Shown one piece after another: positions 33,812 to 41,640 of a DNA stretch of 64,000 nt. Made by a program: the position numbers and the translations under genes. Source of the DNA: VYFG01 sp965213885 (lineage in GTDB: Bacteria > Pseudomonadota > Gammaproteobacteria > Arenicellales > Poriferihabitantaceae); assembly GCA_965213885.1 (NCBI GenBank), contig OZ243919.1, positions 992,001-1,056,000 on the forward strand, read 5' to 3'. The stretch's first letter is position 1. Every line of letters begins with the position of its first letter. The notes beneath the pieces were generated by a model. The model saw only the letters and a program-made list of their open reading frames with translations, searched no databases and was not told the origin of the DNA.

Positions 33812-34456
33812 TTAGGGGAATCCCGTATCCGGGCGGGTGGCTTCGGAAGTCTCCAGCCACATGCGGACCAGTGCCGACAGCGAATCCGCTCCGGATTTGG
33901 ACATGACCCTGCCCCGGTGGACCTCCACGGTCTTTTCGCTGATTCCCAGCCGGTCTGCGATGGCCTTGTTGGTCAGACCTTCCACGATCAACTCCAGTAC
34001 CTCTCTTTCCCGCGGGGTAAGCGCATCCAGAGCGACCCGTGCCCTGCGGGAGCGCGCCACTTTCCTGGTACGCTCCCGGTTACGGTCCAGTGCGGCGCCA
34101 ACGGCAGAAAGCAGTTCCCGGTCGGGATACGGTTTCTCGAGGAAATCGAATGCCCCGGACTTCATCGCGCGAATGGCCATGGTGACATCGGCATGCCCGG
34201 TGAGCACGATGACCGGCAGGGCATTGCTGCGGGCCAGAAGGACTTCCAGGAGCGACAGACCGTCCATCCCCGGCATACGTACATCCAGCATGATGCACCC
34301 CCTCCAGTCCGGGCTCCAGGCATCCAGGAACGCTTCCGAGGAAGGATACGCGCGGGTCCCGATTCCCTCGGTGTGCAAAAGCCAGCACAGGGATTCCCGT
34401 GCCGGTGCATCGTCGTCGACGATGTAGACGACTTCCCCGTTTTCCCCGGTCAGCAA
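33812..34456 (-). CDS. FixJ/TtrR-type response regulator
   Basis: A 214-residue two-domain regulator. The receiver domain has 'VVYIVDDDAPARESL' with the acidic pocket, 'CIMLDVRMPGMDGLSLL' with the phospho-acceptor Asp, 'VIVLTGHADV' and 'DFLEKPYPDREL' with the conserved Lys. The C-terminal LuxR/FixJ helix-turn-helix reads 'LTPREREVLELIVEGLTNKA' and 'IADRLGISEKTVEVHRGRVM'. The apparent start is a TTG at 34456, one base after the histidine kinase stop, so it is translationally coupled. It is the cognate partner of the kinase and probably controls the adjacent DsrE/redox genes (inference). Confidence 0.9.
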   Translation of the reverse strand: MLTGENGEVVYIVDDDAPARESLCWLLHTEGIGTRAYPSSEAFLDAWSPDWRGCIMLDVRMPGMDGLSLLEVLLARSNALPVIVLTGHADVTMAIRAMKSGAFDFLEKPYPDRELLSAVGAALDRNRERTRKVARSRRARVALDALTPREREVLELIVEGLTNKAIADRLGISEKTVEVHRGRVMSKSGADSLSALVRMWLETSEATRPDTGFP

Positions 34457-34457
34457 A

Positions 34458-36908
34458 TCATGCTCCGATCGCCCTTGCCGCTTCCGGCCGTCCCGGCAGG
34501 GTGAAGCTCACCTCGGTTCCGCCATCGTCCATGCGCCTGACCTTGAGGGCGCCCCCGTGGGCCTCCACGATGGAACGGCTGATCGACAGACCCATGCCCA
34601 TTCCACCGGGCTTGGTCGTATAGAACGGGTGAAGGACACATTCCAGTGCGCCTTCCTGAATGCCGCTGCCGTTATCCGACACGCTCAGGTGGATTTCGCC
34701 GTCGACGTCCGCAAGATGGATGCCGACCCGCCGATCGATCGACGGTCTGTCGGCCAGGGCATCCATGGCGTTCAGCAGCAGGTTGATAATGACCTGCTCG
34801 ACCTGGATATGATCGGCATGTACCCGGTCGTCGGCCAGGTCTCCATCCATGGATACCCTCACGCCAAGCTGCCGCAGCCGGCCGCCGAGCATCTCCAGGG
34901 CATTTCCGACGCAGCCGGACAGTGAGAACGTTTCGCTGCGCAGATCCCCATACCGCAGAAATTCCCGCAGTCTGCGGATGATTTCCGCGGCGCGATGGGC
35001 ATCGTTGCCGATGAGGCCGATGGCGCGTTCCAGCTCTTCCGCTGCGCCGGGGTCGCGTCGGATCAGCCTTGAACAGCCATTGGCGTAGTTGATGATCGCG
35101 GTGAGCGGCTGGTTGAGTTCATGGGCGATACCCGCGGCCATTTCTCCCATACTGCTCAGGCGCGTGACATGGGCCAGCTGGAGCTGGTGCTCTTCCGCCA
35201 AGCGGCTGATTTCGCGTTTTTCCAGGGCGCTGCCCACCCACCCGGCCATCAGCATCAGGATATCGACATCCACATCGGAAAATTTTCGTTCCCGCGGCGT
35301 CGGGTCCGAAAAAACGAGGCAGGCGGTCATCTGTCCCTCCCTGGTCACGGGGGCTGCGAGTACGGCCCCTCGCGGCGCGTCCTGATCCGACCTTCGGACA
35401 TCGGCCAGCGCCACGAACCCACGCTCCTGCCGCAGACGGGACAGCACGAGTGCGTGCAGGGTACGGGAGGATGCCGCGGTCCGCCGCCAGTCGGATTCGA
35501 ATGGCGCGAGGGTCGTGTCCGGCGCCTCCGGATCCACGGGGACAAGGCAACCGGTGGCCAGCCGGAAATAGCGGCAGCCTTCGTTGATCAGCTTGTCGAT
35601 CTGCGCCTCGAGGGTGTCCCTGGATGCCGCGAATACTTCATGCAGTCGGCGCAACGTGGCTTCACTGCGGCGCAGGGATTCATTGGCTTCCGCGAGTGCG
35701 GCGGTGCGCCGGGATACCCGGCGTTCCAGGCTGTCCCTGTGTGCCTGCAGCAGTTTTTCGGTCCGGCGCCGCTGGTCCACTTCCCGGCGGAGCCTGGACT
35801 CCGACAGCTTGATCCGCCGGTTGGCGCGTCCAACCAGCAGGGATACCAGCAGGGCAGCCGCCAGCATGGCGGCTCCGAGCAGGATCCACAGCTTGTACTC
35901 CCGCCACACCTTGTCGAGCCCCGGCTTGGCCAGATCGCTGTAGGGTCCGATCTCCAGTTGGCGGAAGAGCGCATGCACCGATCCGTAGTCGAGGGGGATG
36001 GTCCATCTGGCGCCGGCCTTGCGGGCCGCCTCGCTGTCAACCGGCAACCCAAGGAGCGCGACTGCCACTTCCTGTGCCAGGTGATCGGGAGTGCTGCGGG
36101 TCTTGGCGAACGGCCATTCGGGATACAGGCGGGTGCTGAGGGGGAATGGAAAGGCGGTATCCTTGCGCTGCCCCAGTACTCGGACCTTCCCGAGGTCCAC
36201 CAGGCCCTCTGTAGCCATCCGGTGCAATGTTCGGGAACGGACGGTGCCGGCATCCGCTTCACCGGCCAGGACGGCATGCACGATGTCGTCCTGGGGAAAT
36301 CCAACGAATTCCAGGGAACCCAGATCAAGGAACGGGTCAATCTCGTGGTCCAGCATCTCTTGCCACGCCATCTGGAAACCGCCGAATGCCTCCCGGCTGA
36401 CTGCCATGAAAGAATGTCCCGCGAGATCCCGAATGCCCCGGATCTCCGGGTGGTTCGCGCGGGTGAAGATCGCGGCACCGAAGCGGGTGTAGTCCTTTCC
36501 CTGGTGGTGAACCTTGAGCGTGGCCAGCCTGGATACACCGAAATTCGACTCCAGCACCACGTAGTGCCCGGTGTTGGTCAGAACGAAATCCAGTGATCCC
36601 GATGCCACTGCATCGGACATGCGCGTGAGGTCGAGCGGGACGATGACAAAACGGTGTCCAGGAATCTGCCGGGTCAGGTACTCCGCGGTGGCTGACCATC
36701 GCCCCAGCGCCGCGTCATGCCCACGAAATGCGAGCACCCCGATCTTCAGGTCATCGGCCTCGGCAATGGCTGTCCATGCCAGCATGAGGATCGCGACGGC
36801 GCTTCTGGCCAAGTGGTGGAATCCGTTCGCTTCAGGGGCCGACCCGGGTCGGGAGAAGGGGAAGGTCGGAAGCGCCAACCAGCAAAGGACCGGGAACACT
36901 GGCTGCAT
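34458..36908 (-). CDS. TtrS-like sensor histidine kinase with periplasmic binding-protein domain
   Basis: An 816-residue membrane kinase. After an N-terminal signal/anchor (about residues 34-51) comes a PhnD-like periplasmic binding domain starting 'DDLKIGVLAFRGHDAALG', as in the tetrathionate sensor TtrS. A membrane helix ('LWILLGAAMLAAALLVSLLV', about residue 345-365) leads to a coiled coil and a GAF-like region, then the kinase core: H-box 'EMAAGIAHELNQPLTAIINY', N-box 'VIINLLLNAMDALAD', 'SVSDNGSGI' and 'GGMGMGLSISRSIVEAHGG'. The ligand is probably a small oxyanion such as tetrathionate or thiosulfate (family inference). The phytanoyl-dioxygenase gene ends 20 bp upstream of its start on the same strand. 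Confidence 0.88.
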   Translation of the reverse strand: MQPVFPVLCWLALPTFPFSRPGSAPEANGFHHLARSAVAILMLAWTAIAEADDLKIGVLAFRGHDAALGRWSATAEYLTRQIPGHRFVIVPLDLTRMSDAVASGSLDFVLTNTGHYVVLESNFGVSRLATLKVHHQGKDYTRFGAAIFTRANHPEIRGIRDLAGHSFMAVSREAFGGFQMAWQEMLDHEIDPFLDLGSLEFVGFPQDDIVHAVLAGEADAGTVRSRTLHRMATEGLVDLGKVRVLGQRKDTAFPFPLSTRLYPEWPFAKTRSTPDHLAQEVAVALLGLPVDSEAARKAGARWTIPLDYGSVHALFRQLEIGPYSDLAKPGLDKVWREYKLWILLGAAMLAAALLVSLLVGRANRRIKLSESRLRREVDQRRRTEKLLQAHRDSLERRVSRRTAALAEANESLRRSEATLRRLHEVFAASRDTLEAQIDKLINEGCRYFRLATGCLVPVDPEAPDTTLAPFESDWRRTAASSRTLHALVLSRLRQERGFVALADVRRSDQDAPRGAVLAAPVTREGQMTACLVFSDPTPRERKFSDVDVDILMLMAGWVGSALEKREISRLAEEHQLQLAHVTRLSSMGEMAAGIAHELNQPLTAIINYANGCSRLIRRDPGAAEELERAIGLIGNDAHRAAEIIRRLREFLRYGDLRSETFSLSGCVGNALEMLGGRLRQLGVRVSMDGDLADDRVHADHIQVEQVIINLLLNAMDALADRPSIDRRVGIHLADVDGEIHLSVSDNGSGIQEGALECVLHPFYTTKPGGMGMGLSISRSIVEAHGGALKVRRMDDGGTEVSFTLPGRPEAARAIGA

Positions 36909-36928
36909 CGAACTGGGCTCAGGGCGGG

Positions 36929-37783
36929 CTAGATGGTGGGACGGACCCTTTTCGCTCCCTGGAACAGCAATTCCCGTATCGCGTCCGTGGCCTTGCCGTG
37001 ATGGGCCACGGTGATCGGGTCAAGATCATGGCGGGGTCTGGGCGACAGTTCGAAATAGCCGAACCGGTCCTTCCCCCGTACCAGTGAGGCGCAGTCCCAG
37101 GATGCCTTCATCTGCCGTGAACCGGCGGGCATGTAGTGGAAGGACAGGCCGATTCGCCGATCATTTGTACGATTAGGCCCGGAGGCATGTGCGATGCCGA
37201 TGTTGTGCAGGGACATCTCACCGGTTTGCAGCGGCATGTGCACCGCCCGGGACTCGTCCACCCCGATGATTTCCTGTCCCCTGGTGAGCATGTTGTCGTC
37301 GTGGTACAGGTCCTGGTGGGGCAGGGGTTCTCCGCTGTGGGAACCCGGCAGTACACGCATGCAGCCGCTTTCCCGGGATGCCGTGGACAAGGCCAACCAG
37401 GTCGTGACCAGCCCGGAAGTGTCCAATCCCCAGTACTGGCTGTCCTGGTGCCAGGAGACATACTGGTCGGAGTTCCCTTCCTTGATCCAGAACCACGAGT
37501 TCCAGCAGAGTATGTCCGGGCCGATCAGGTCCTCCACACAATCGAGAATCGTATCGTTTCGCATCAAATCGTCCACCCACCTGAACAACAGATGGGGCTT
37601 GGTGCGAAGGGGGCCTTGCACCGGATGGCCGAGTTCTGCTTCATAGGCCTCGAGCCTGCCCCGGTAGCCCCGGGAATCAGCTTCATCGAGTATCCTTACC
37701 GGAAACAGGTAACCGTGTTCCCGGTATGCGGCCACCTGTCCGGCAGCCAGGACTGCGGGTGCGGCATTGTTTGCGACAGCCAT
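36929..37783 (-). CDS. Phytanoyl-CoA dioxygenase (PhyH) family Fe(II)/2-oxoglutarate oxygenase
   Basis: A 284-residue oxygenase. 'YVSWHQDSQYWGLDTSG' holds the iron-binding HxD, and 'LHNIGIAHASGPNRTNDRRI' the distal His with the downstream Arg that binds 2-oxoglutarate. The size and 'REHGYLFPVRILDEAD' N-terminus fit the bacterial PhyH group, which includes ectoine hydroxylase, hydroxylases of N-containing osmolytes and many uncharacterised members. It is not close enough to EctD by motif to call it that. It is the first gene of a run with the histidine kinase 20 bp downstream, though that may be accidental. Confidence 0.88.
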   Translation of the reverse strand: MAVANNAAPAVLAAGQVAAYREHGYLFPVRILDEADSRGYRGRLEAYEAELGHPVQGPLRTKPHLLFRWVDDLMRNDTILDCVEDLIGPDILCWNSWFWIKEGNSDQYVSWHQDSQYWGLDTSGLVTTWLALSTASRESGCMRVLPGSHSGEPLPHQDLYHDDNMLTRGQEIIGVDESRAVHMPLQTGEMSLHNIGIAHASGPNRTNDRRIGLSFHYMPAGSRQMKASWDCASLVRGKDRFGYFELSPRPRHDLDPITVAHHGKATDAIRELLFQGAKRVRPTI

Positions 37784-37981
37784 CGTCTGGTAATGATTCG
37801 GGGTAACCTGATGGGCGCCATGTTACACCATGGCCAAGTCTGGCCTCCATGAATTTCGAGTAAATTCTGTGGTTTGCTCTCATGCAGATGTACGAATCCG
37901 GAGGTGCGGAACAGACTTCCGGACCGGTTTCCGACATCGATCTGTACCGAATGTGATGAGCTTGCCACACCGGTCCCGGCC

Positions 37982-38368
37982 TCACCCACCGAGACTCAAC
38001 GCCTTTTCCGCCTCAGCGTGCTCAAAGGCATCCTCATATCCGCGGACGTCGTCGCCGGACAATCCCTCCTTGCGAAGGCTCCGCTTCCAATTGTCAGCGA
38101 TGATCCTGGACATCTCCACCGCATGCCGCCTGGCGGCTTCCGACTTGTCATCGAAAAATTCGCACACCTCAAGGCCCAGTTCGAGCGACGCTTCAAGCGC
38201 CCCGCCCTGGATGATGCCGGTTTCGAGAACACGTTGCCGAGATGGAGATGGATTGATGTCGAAGGCTGGAGACAGGCGCCACCGGTCGCCACCGGCAAGT
38301 TCTCGCACCTCTTCTTCCATGCCGACCAGGTCCCGTTCAAATCGTTGCGCAAGGGTCCGCAGGTGCAA
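37982..38368 (-). CDS. Hypothetical protein, helical, downstream of tRNA-Arg
   Basis: A 128-residue frame with a protein-like composition: helical and rich in Glu/Arg, including 'MEEEVRELAGGDRWRLSPAF' and 'ASLELGLEVCEFFDDKSEAA'. I do not recognise a family. The apparent start is a TTG at 38368, 18 bp after the tRNA-Arg, and an internal ATG at 38320 gives a 112-residue alternative. No signal peptide or membrane segment. It may be co-transcribed with the tRNA. Confidence 0.5.
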   Translation of the reverse strand: MHLRTLAQRFERDLVGMEEEVRELAGGDRWRLSPAFDINPSPSRQRVLETGIIQGGALEASLELGLEVCEFFDDKSEAARRHAVEMSRIIADNWKRSLRKEGLSGDDVRGYEDAFEHAEAEKALSLGG

Positions 38369-38385
38369 TTTAAACCCTTGTGCGA

Positions 38386-38462
38386 TGGCGCCCCAGAGAG
38401 GATTCGAACCTCCGACCTGCCGCTTAGGAGGCGGCTGCTCTATCCGACTGAGCTACCGGGGC
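38386..38462 (-). tRNA. tRNA-Arg (CCU)
   Basis: The minus strand folds as a full cloverleaf: acceptor GCCCCGG pairs with CTGGGGC, D arm GCTC/GAGC, anticodon stem GCCGC/GCGGC around CTCCTAA giving anticodon CCU, T arm GGAGG/CCTCT with TTCGAAT. Discriminator G is followed by an encoded CCA at 38388-38386. 77 nt. It reads the rare AGG codon. Confidence 0.95.
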
Positions 38463-38520
38463 GTGATGGGGACAATGATTCTAACTGATTCACCTCTGTC
38501 AAGTGTGGTCAGGCGCCCGA

Positions 38521-38526
38521 TATAAT
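38521..38526 (+). promoter_or_regulatory. TATAAT -10 element upstream of the dehydrogenase gene
   Basis: A perfect -10 hexamer TATAAT at 38521-38526, about 136 bp before the ATG of the isopropylmalate-dehydrogenase-like gene. The region 17 bp upstream has no good -35, so the promoter would need an activator or be weak. It is the only consensus -10 in this gap on the + strand. Confidence 0.35.
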
Positions 38527-38661
38527 GTCTTGGTACATTCGGCCGGAGCTTGTCGGTAGCGCCTGGGGCCGGAGAAGGCAGGGAGTCTTATACTCCACCC
38601 GGTGTCAACGGTGGAGCGAGTAACCACTACATCACAATTTCATGGGAGGGTGACACTTTCA

Positions 38662-39765
38662 ATGGGTCAGGAAACAGTCCCTATCGCCCTGATCAAGGGA
38701 GATGGAATCGGTGTCGATGTCTGCGAAGCGGCATTGCGGGTGATTGATGCCACCGGTGACGTGTGCGGCAATTCACTGCTGTCCTATCGGGAAATCGAGG
38801 CCGGGGCAAACTACTATCGCAGTACCGGCCAGGACATTGAGCCCGGCGGAGAGGCAGCGGCAGGGGAATGTGCGGCGATCTTTCTCGGGGCGATCGGGCT
38901 GCCGTCAGTCCGCCATGCGGACGGCACCGAGATATCACCGCATCTTCGCCTGCGTGATCGCTACCAACTGTATGCCGGTGTGCGGCCGGTCAGGGCTTAT
39001 CCCAACATTCCCAGGCGGCTATCCGACCCCCGTGCGGCCGATATCGATCTGGTTATCCTCAGAGAGTCGACTGAAGGTCTTTTCTATTCCGCTGCGGTGC
39101 ATGGACGGAGCCGGTTCTTCGGTAGCGAGGCGGTGGAGGATACGCTGCGGATCACGCGTGCGACGACGGAAAAACTGCACCGGTTCGGGTTTCGTCTGGC
39201 CGACAAGCGCAAACAGGAGGGGCGTCCCGGGCTGTTGACCTGCGTCGACAAGGCCAACGTATTCGCGTCCATGGCATTTTTCCGCGGCATATTCGACGAG
39301 GTTGCCGGGGAATATCCCGGGGTGACCCGGGAGTACAACTATGTCGACGCACAGGCGCTGGACCTGGTGCGAAGGCCATGGGAATTCGATGTCCTGGTGA
39401 CCGAAAACATGTTCGGCGACATTCTTTCCGACCTGGCGGGGGGGCTCGTCGGTGGCATGGGCATGGCCGCCTGCGCGGAAATCGGCGATACGATCGGAAT
39501 GTTCCAACCGGCCCATGGCAGCGCCCCCGATATCATGGACCAGGACAGGGCCAACCCGCTTGCCGCGATCCTGAGCGGCGCCATGATGCTGGACTACCTG
39601 GGAGAAACGCTGGCGGATGGGTCCCTGGCCGAGGCTGCCTGCATGATCCGGGATGCCGTTCGGCGGGGATTCGACGAGAACCGCCTGCGTCCGGTGGAAT
39701 TCGGGGGGGAGATGGGAACGGGTAAAATGACGGATGAAGTGGTCTCCCTGCTGAAGGCACTGTGA
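38662..39765 (+). CDS. Isocitrate/isopropylmalate dehydrogenase-family enzyme (tartrate/D-malate type)
   Basis: A 367-residue NAD(P)-dependent decarboxylating dehydrogenase. 'IALIKGDGIGVDVCEAAL' is the N-terminal signature; 'LVILRESTEGLFYSAAVHGR' holds substrate-binding residues, 'TCVDKANVFASMAFFRGIF' the catalytic Lys, 'NYVDAQALDLV' and 'ENMFGDILSDLAGGLVGGMG' metal ligands, and 'PAHGSAPDIMDQDRANPLA' the cofactor site. ATG at 38662 with GGGAGGG upstream. It precedes a four-carbon sugar-acid kinase, so it likely acts on a hydroxylated dicarboxylate such as tartrate or D-malate rather than leucine synthesis (inference). Confidence 0.88.
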   Translation: MGQETVPIALIKGDGIGVDVCEAALRVIDATGDVCGNSLLSYREIEAGANYYRSTGQDIEPGGEAAAGECAAIFLGAIGLPSVRHADGTEISPHLRLRDRYQLYAGVRPVRAYPNIPRRLSDPRAADIDLVILRESTEGLFYSAAVHGRSRFFGSEAVEDTLRITRATTEKLHRFGFRLADKRKQEGRPGLLTCVDKANVFASMAFFRGIFDEVAGEYPGVTREYNYVDAQALDLVRRPWEFDVLVTENMFGDILSDLAGGLVGGMGMAACAEIGDTIGMFQPAHGSAPDIMDQDRANPLAAILSGAMMLDYLGETLADGSLAEAACMIRDAVRRGFDENRLRPVEFGGEMGTGKMTDEVVSLLKAL

Positions 39766-39811
39766 CCGTGGGGGAATCCTGCAAGGCCCGCACGGGCCCG
39801 GGAGAGTCCCG

Positions 39812-41077
39812 ATGAGTGTCCTGCTCGGCGCCATTTCGGACGACTTCACCGGTGCGACGGATCTCGCCGGCACGCTCCTGCGGAACGGCATGAAGACGGT
39901 GCAGGTGAATGGTGTGCCCGATGACGACATGCCCATGGGGGATGCCGAGGCCGTGGTGGTGGCGCTCAAGAGCAGGACCGCCCCGGTACGCCGGGCGGTC
40001 GAAGAATCGTTGACGGCCCTTCGGTGGCTCCGGCGGCTCGGTGCCGAGCAGTTCTTCTTCAAATACTGTTCGACATTTGATTCGACAGCTGCCGGGAATA
40101 TCGGACCTGTTGCGGATGCGCTGGTGGACGAACTCGGCGCCCCGTTCACCATCGTCTGTCCGGCCTTCCCGACGAACCACCGTACCGTGTACATGGGGCA
40201 CCTGTTCGTCGGCGACCAGCTGTTGAGCGAATCATCCATGAAGGACCACCCCCTGACACCCATGGAGGACTCGGACCTGGTCCGGCTGATGGGCGCCCAG
40301 TCACGGCACCACGTCGGCCTGGTGCCCTATCCGTTTGTCCGGTCAGGCTGTGGTGATATCGCTTCGGCCTATGAGGGGCTGGTCTCGCAGCATTGCCGGT
40401 ACGGGGTGGTTGACGCAGTCGTGGATGACGATCTGGACGCCATTGGCCTGTCCGTCGCCGATCATCTTCTGGTCACTGGCGGATCCGCTGTCGCCCGGGG
40501 CTTGCCCGAGAACTTCCGGCGCTGCGGGCGGCTCGGCGAAAGTGTGCATCCACCGCTTCCCACTGCCACCGGCAAGCGGATCGTGCTGGCGGGAAGCTGC
40601 TCGGAACAGACCCGGGAACAGATCCAGTACGTGATGGGCCGGTGGCCGTCCAGGAAAGTCGAAATCGGAGATATCCATGCTCGCGATGACTGCGTGGAGG
40701 AAGTGGTCTCCTGGGTTGCCGAGCAGGGCCCGGATTTTCCGGTGCTTCTTTACACGTCTTCCGATCCACGCGAGGTCCGGGAGAACCAGCGCGTCCATGG
40801 CCGGGTGCTGGCCGGGGCGTGGTTCGAGGGAGTCATGGGGGCTGTGGCGGGACGCGTGGTGGAACTCGGCTTCCGTCAGATCGTGGTTGCCGGCGGGGAG
40901 ACCGCGGGGGCCGTGGTCAAGGCGCTGGAGATTCGCGCAATGCGCATCTGCGCCGAAATCGACCCGGGCGTGCCGTGGACGGAAACCCTCGGCAGCCCGC
41001 CGATCGCTCTCGCGCTGAAATCCGGCAATTTCGGCGGAGCGGATTTCTTCGAAAAATCATTCTCCCTGCTGCCATGA
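39812..41077 (+). CDS. otnK: Four-carbon acid sugar kinase (OtnK-like)
   Basis: A 421-residue kinase of the DUF1537 family. 'LGAISDDFTGATDLAGTLLR' at the N-terminus is the family signature; 'KYCSTFDSTAAGNIGPVADA' and the C-terminal 'VVAGGETAGAVVKALEIRAM' with the ATP-binding region are also intact. OtnK phosphorylates 3-oxo-tetronates (L-threonate, D-erythronate pathways) before aldol-type decarboxylation. Its stop overlaps the start of the aldolase pseudogene (ATGA, 41074-41077), the canonical otnK-otnC arrangement. With the aldolase broken the pathway may be incomplete. Confidence 0.88.
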   Translation: MSVLLGAISDDFTGATDLAGTLLRNGMKTVQVNGVPDDDMPMGDAEAVVVALKSRTAPVRRAVEESLTALRWLRRLGAEQFFFKYCSTFDSTAAGNIGPVADALVDELGAPFTIVCPAFPTNHRTVYMGHLFVGDQLLSESSMKDHPLTPMEDSDLVRLMGAQSRHHVGLVPYPFVRSGCGDIASAYEGLVSQHCRYGVVDAVVDDDLDAIGLSVADHLLVTGGSAVARGLPENFRRCGRLGESVHPPLPTATGKRIVLAGSCSEQTREQIQYVMGRWPSRKVEIGDIHARDDCVEEVVSWVAEQGPDFPVLLYTSSDPREVRENQRVHGRVLAGAWFEGVMGAVAGRVVELGFRQIVVAGGETAGAVVKALEIRAMRICAEIDPGVPWTETLGSPPIALALKSGNFGGADFFEKSFSLLP

Positions 41078-41576
41078 ACGAAACCGCACTGCGCGACAGG
41101 ATCGCGAATACCGTCCGATCCCTGTTTGGGCGCAGGCCCACATTCGGCGCCGGCGGCAACCTCAACGTATGCCTTAATGACGGTTGGCTGATGACGCCAA
41201 CTGGCCATTGTGTGGGTGATATCGATCCGGAAAATAATCTCCCGGCCTGACGGACGGGGGCTACGAATCTCCGGGGACTGGGCCACCAAGGAATCCTGTC
41301 GGCACCTGATCATGTATCGGCATCGGCCCGCGGCGGGAAAGGTGGCTCACCTGCATTCCACGCATTCCGAGGCGGTCAGCTGTCTCCGACGACATCGATC
41401 CGGATGATGTACTGTCCCCGATCACCGCCTATCACATCCTGCGGGTGGGCGGGCTGCTGCCGCTGGTTCCCTACGACCCGTCGGGCGATCCCGGACTCGC
41501 GGAGGCCGTCGCGGCTTTCGCCACCCTGGAGGATTCGGTCTGTGCACTACCGACCTTTGAGTCCCGGCCGGAATAA
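41074..41576 (+). pseudogene. Class II aldolase/OtnC-like, frameshifted and truncated
   Basis: The first 50 codons are in one frame ('RPTFGAGGNLNVCLNDGWLM', 'TPTGHCVG'), then the match moves to the next frame (about 41226 on: 'SGDWATKESCRHLIMYRHRP', 'AAGKVAHLHSTHSEAVSCL', with the HLHSTH metal site), then to a third frame after about 41385 ('DIDPDDVLSPITAYHILRVG', 'GLLPLVPYDPSGDPGLAEAV') and ends 'CALPTFESRPE'. The conserved NHG metal-binding region and the C-terminal part expected after this point are absent. At least two frameshifts plus a 3' truncation mean the gene is dead. OtnC would decarboxylate the OtnK product. Confidence 0.85.
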
Positions 41577-41640
41577 CCATTTTCCGGCTGTCACGGAAGA
41601 CACTGCCACACGTGGAGTGTCGCAGGCGGTTTCAAGCCGA

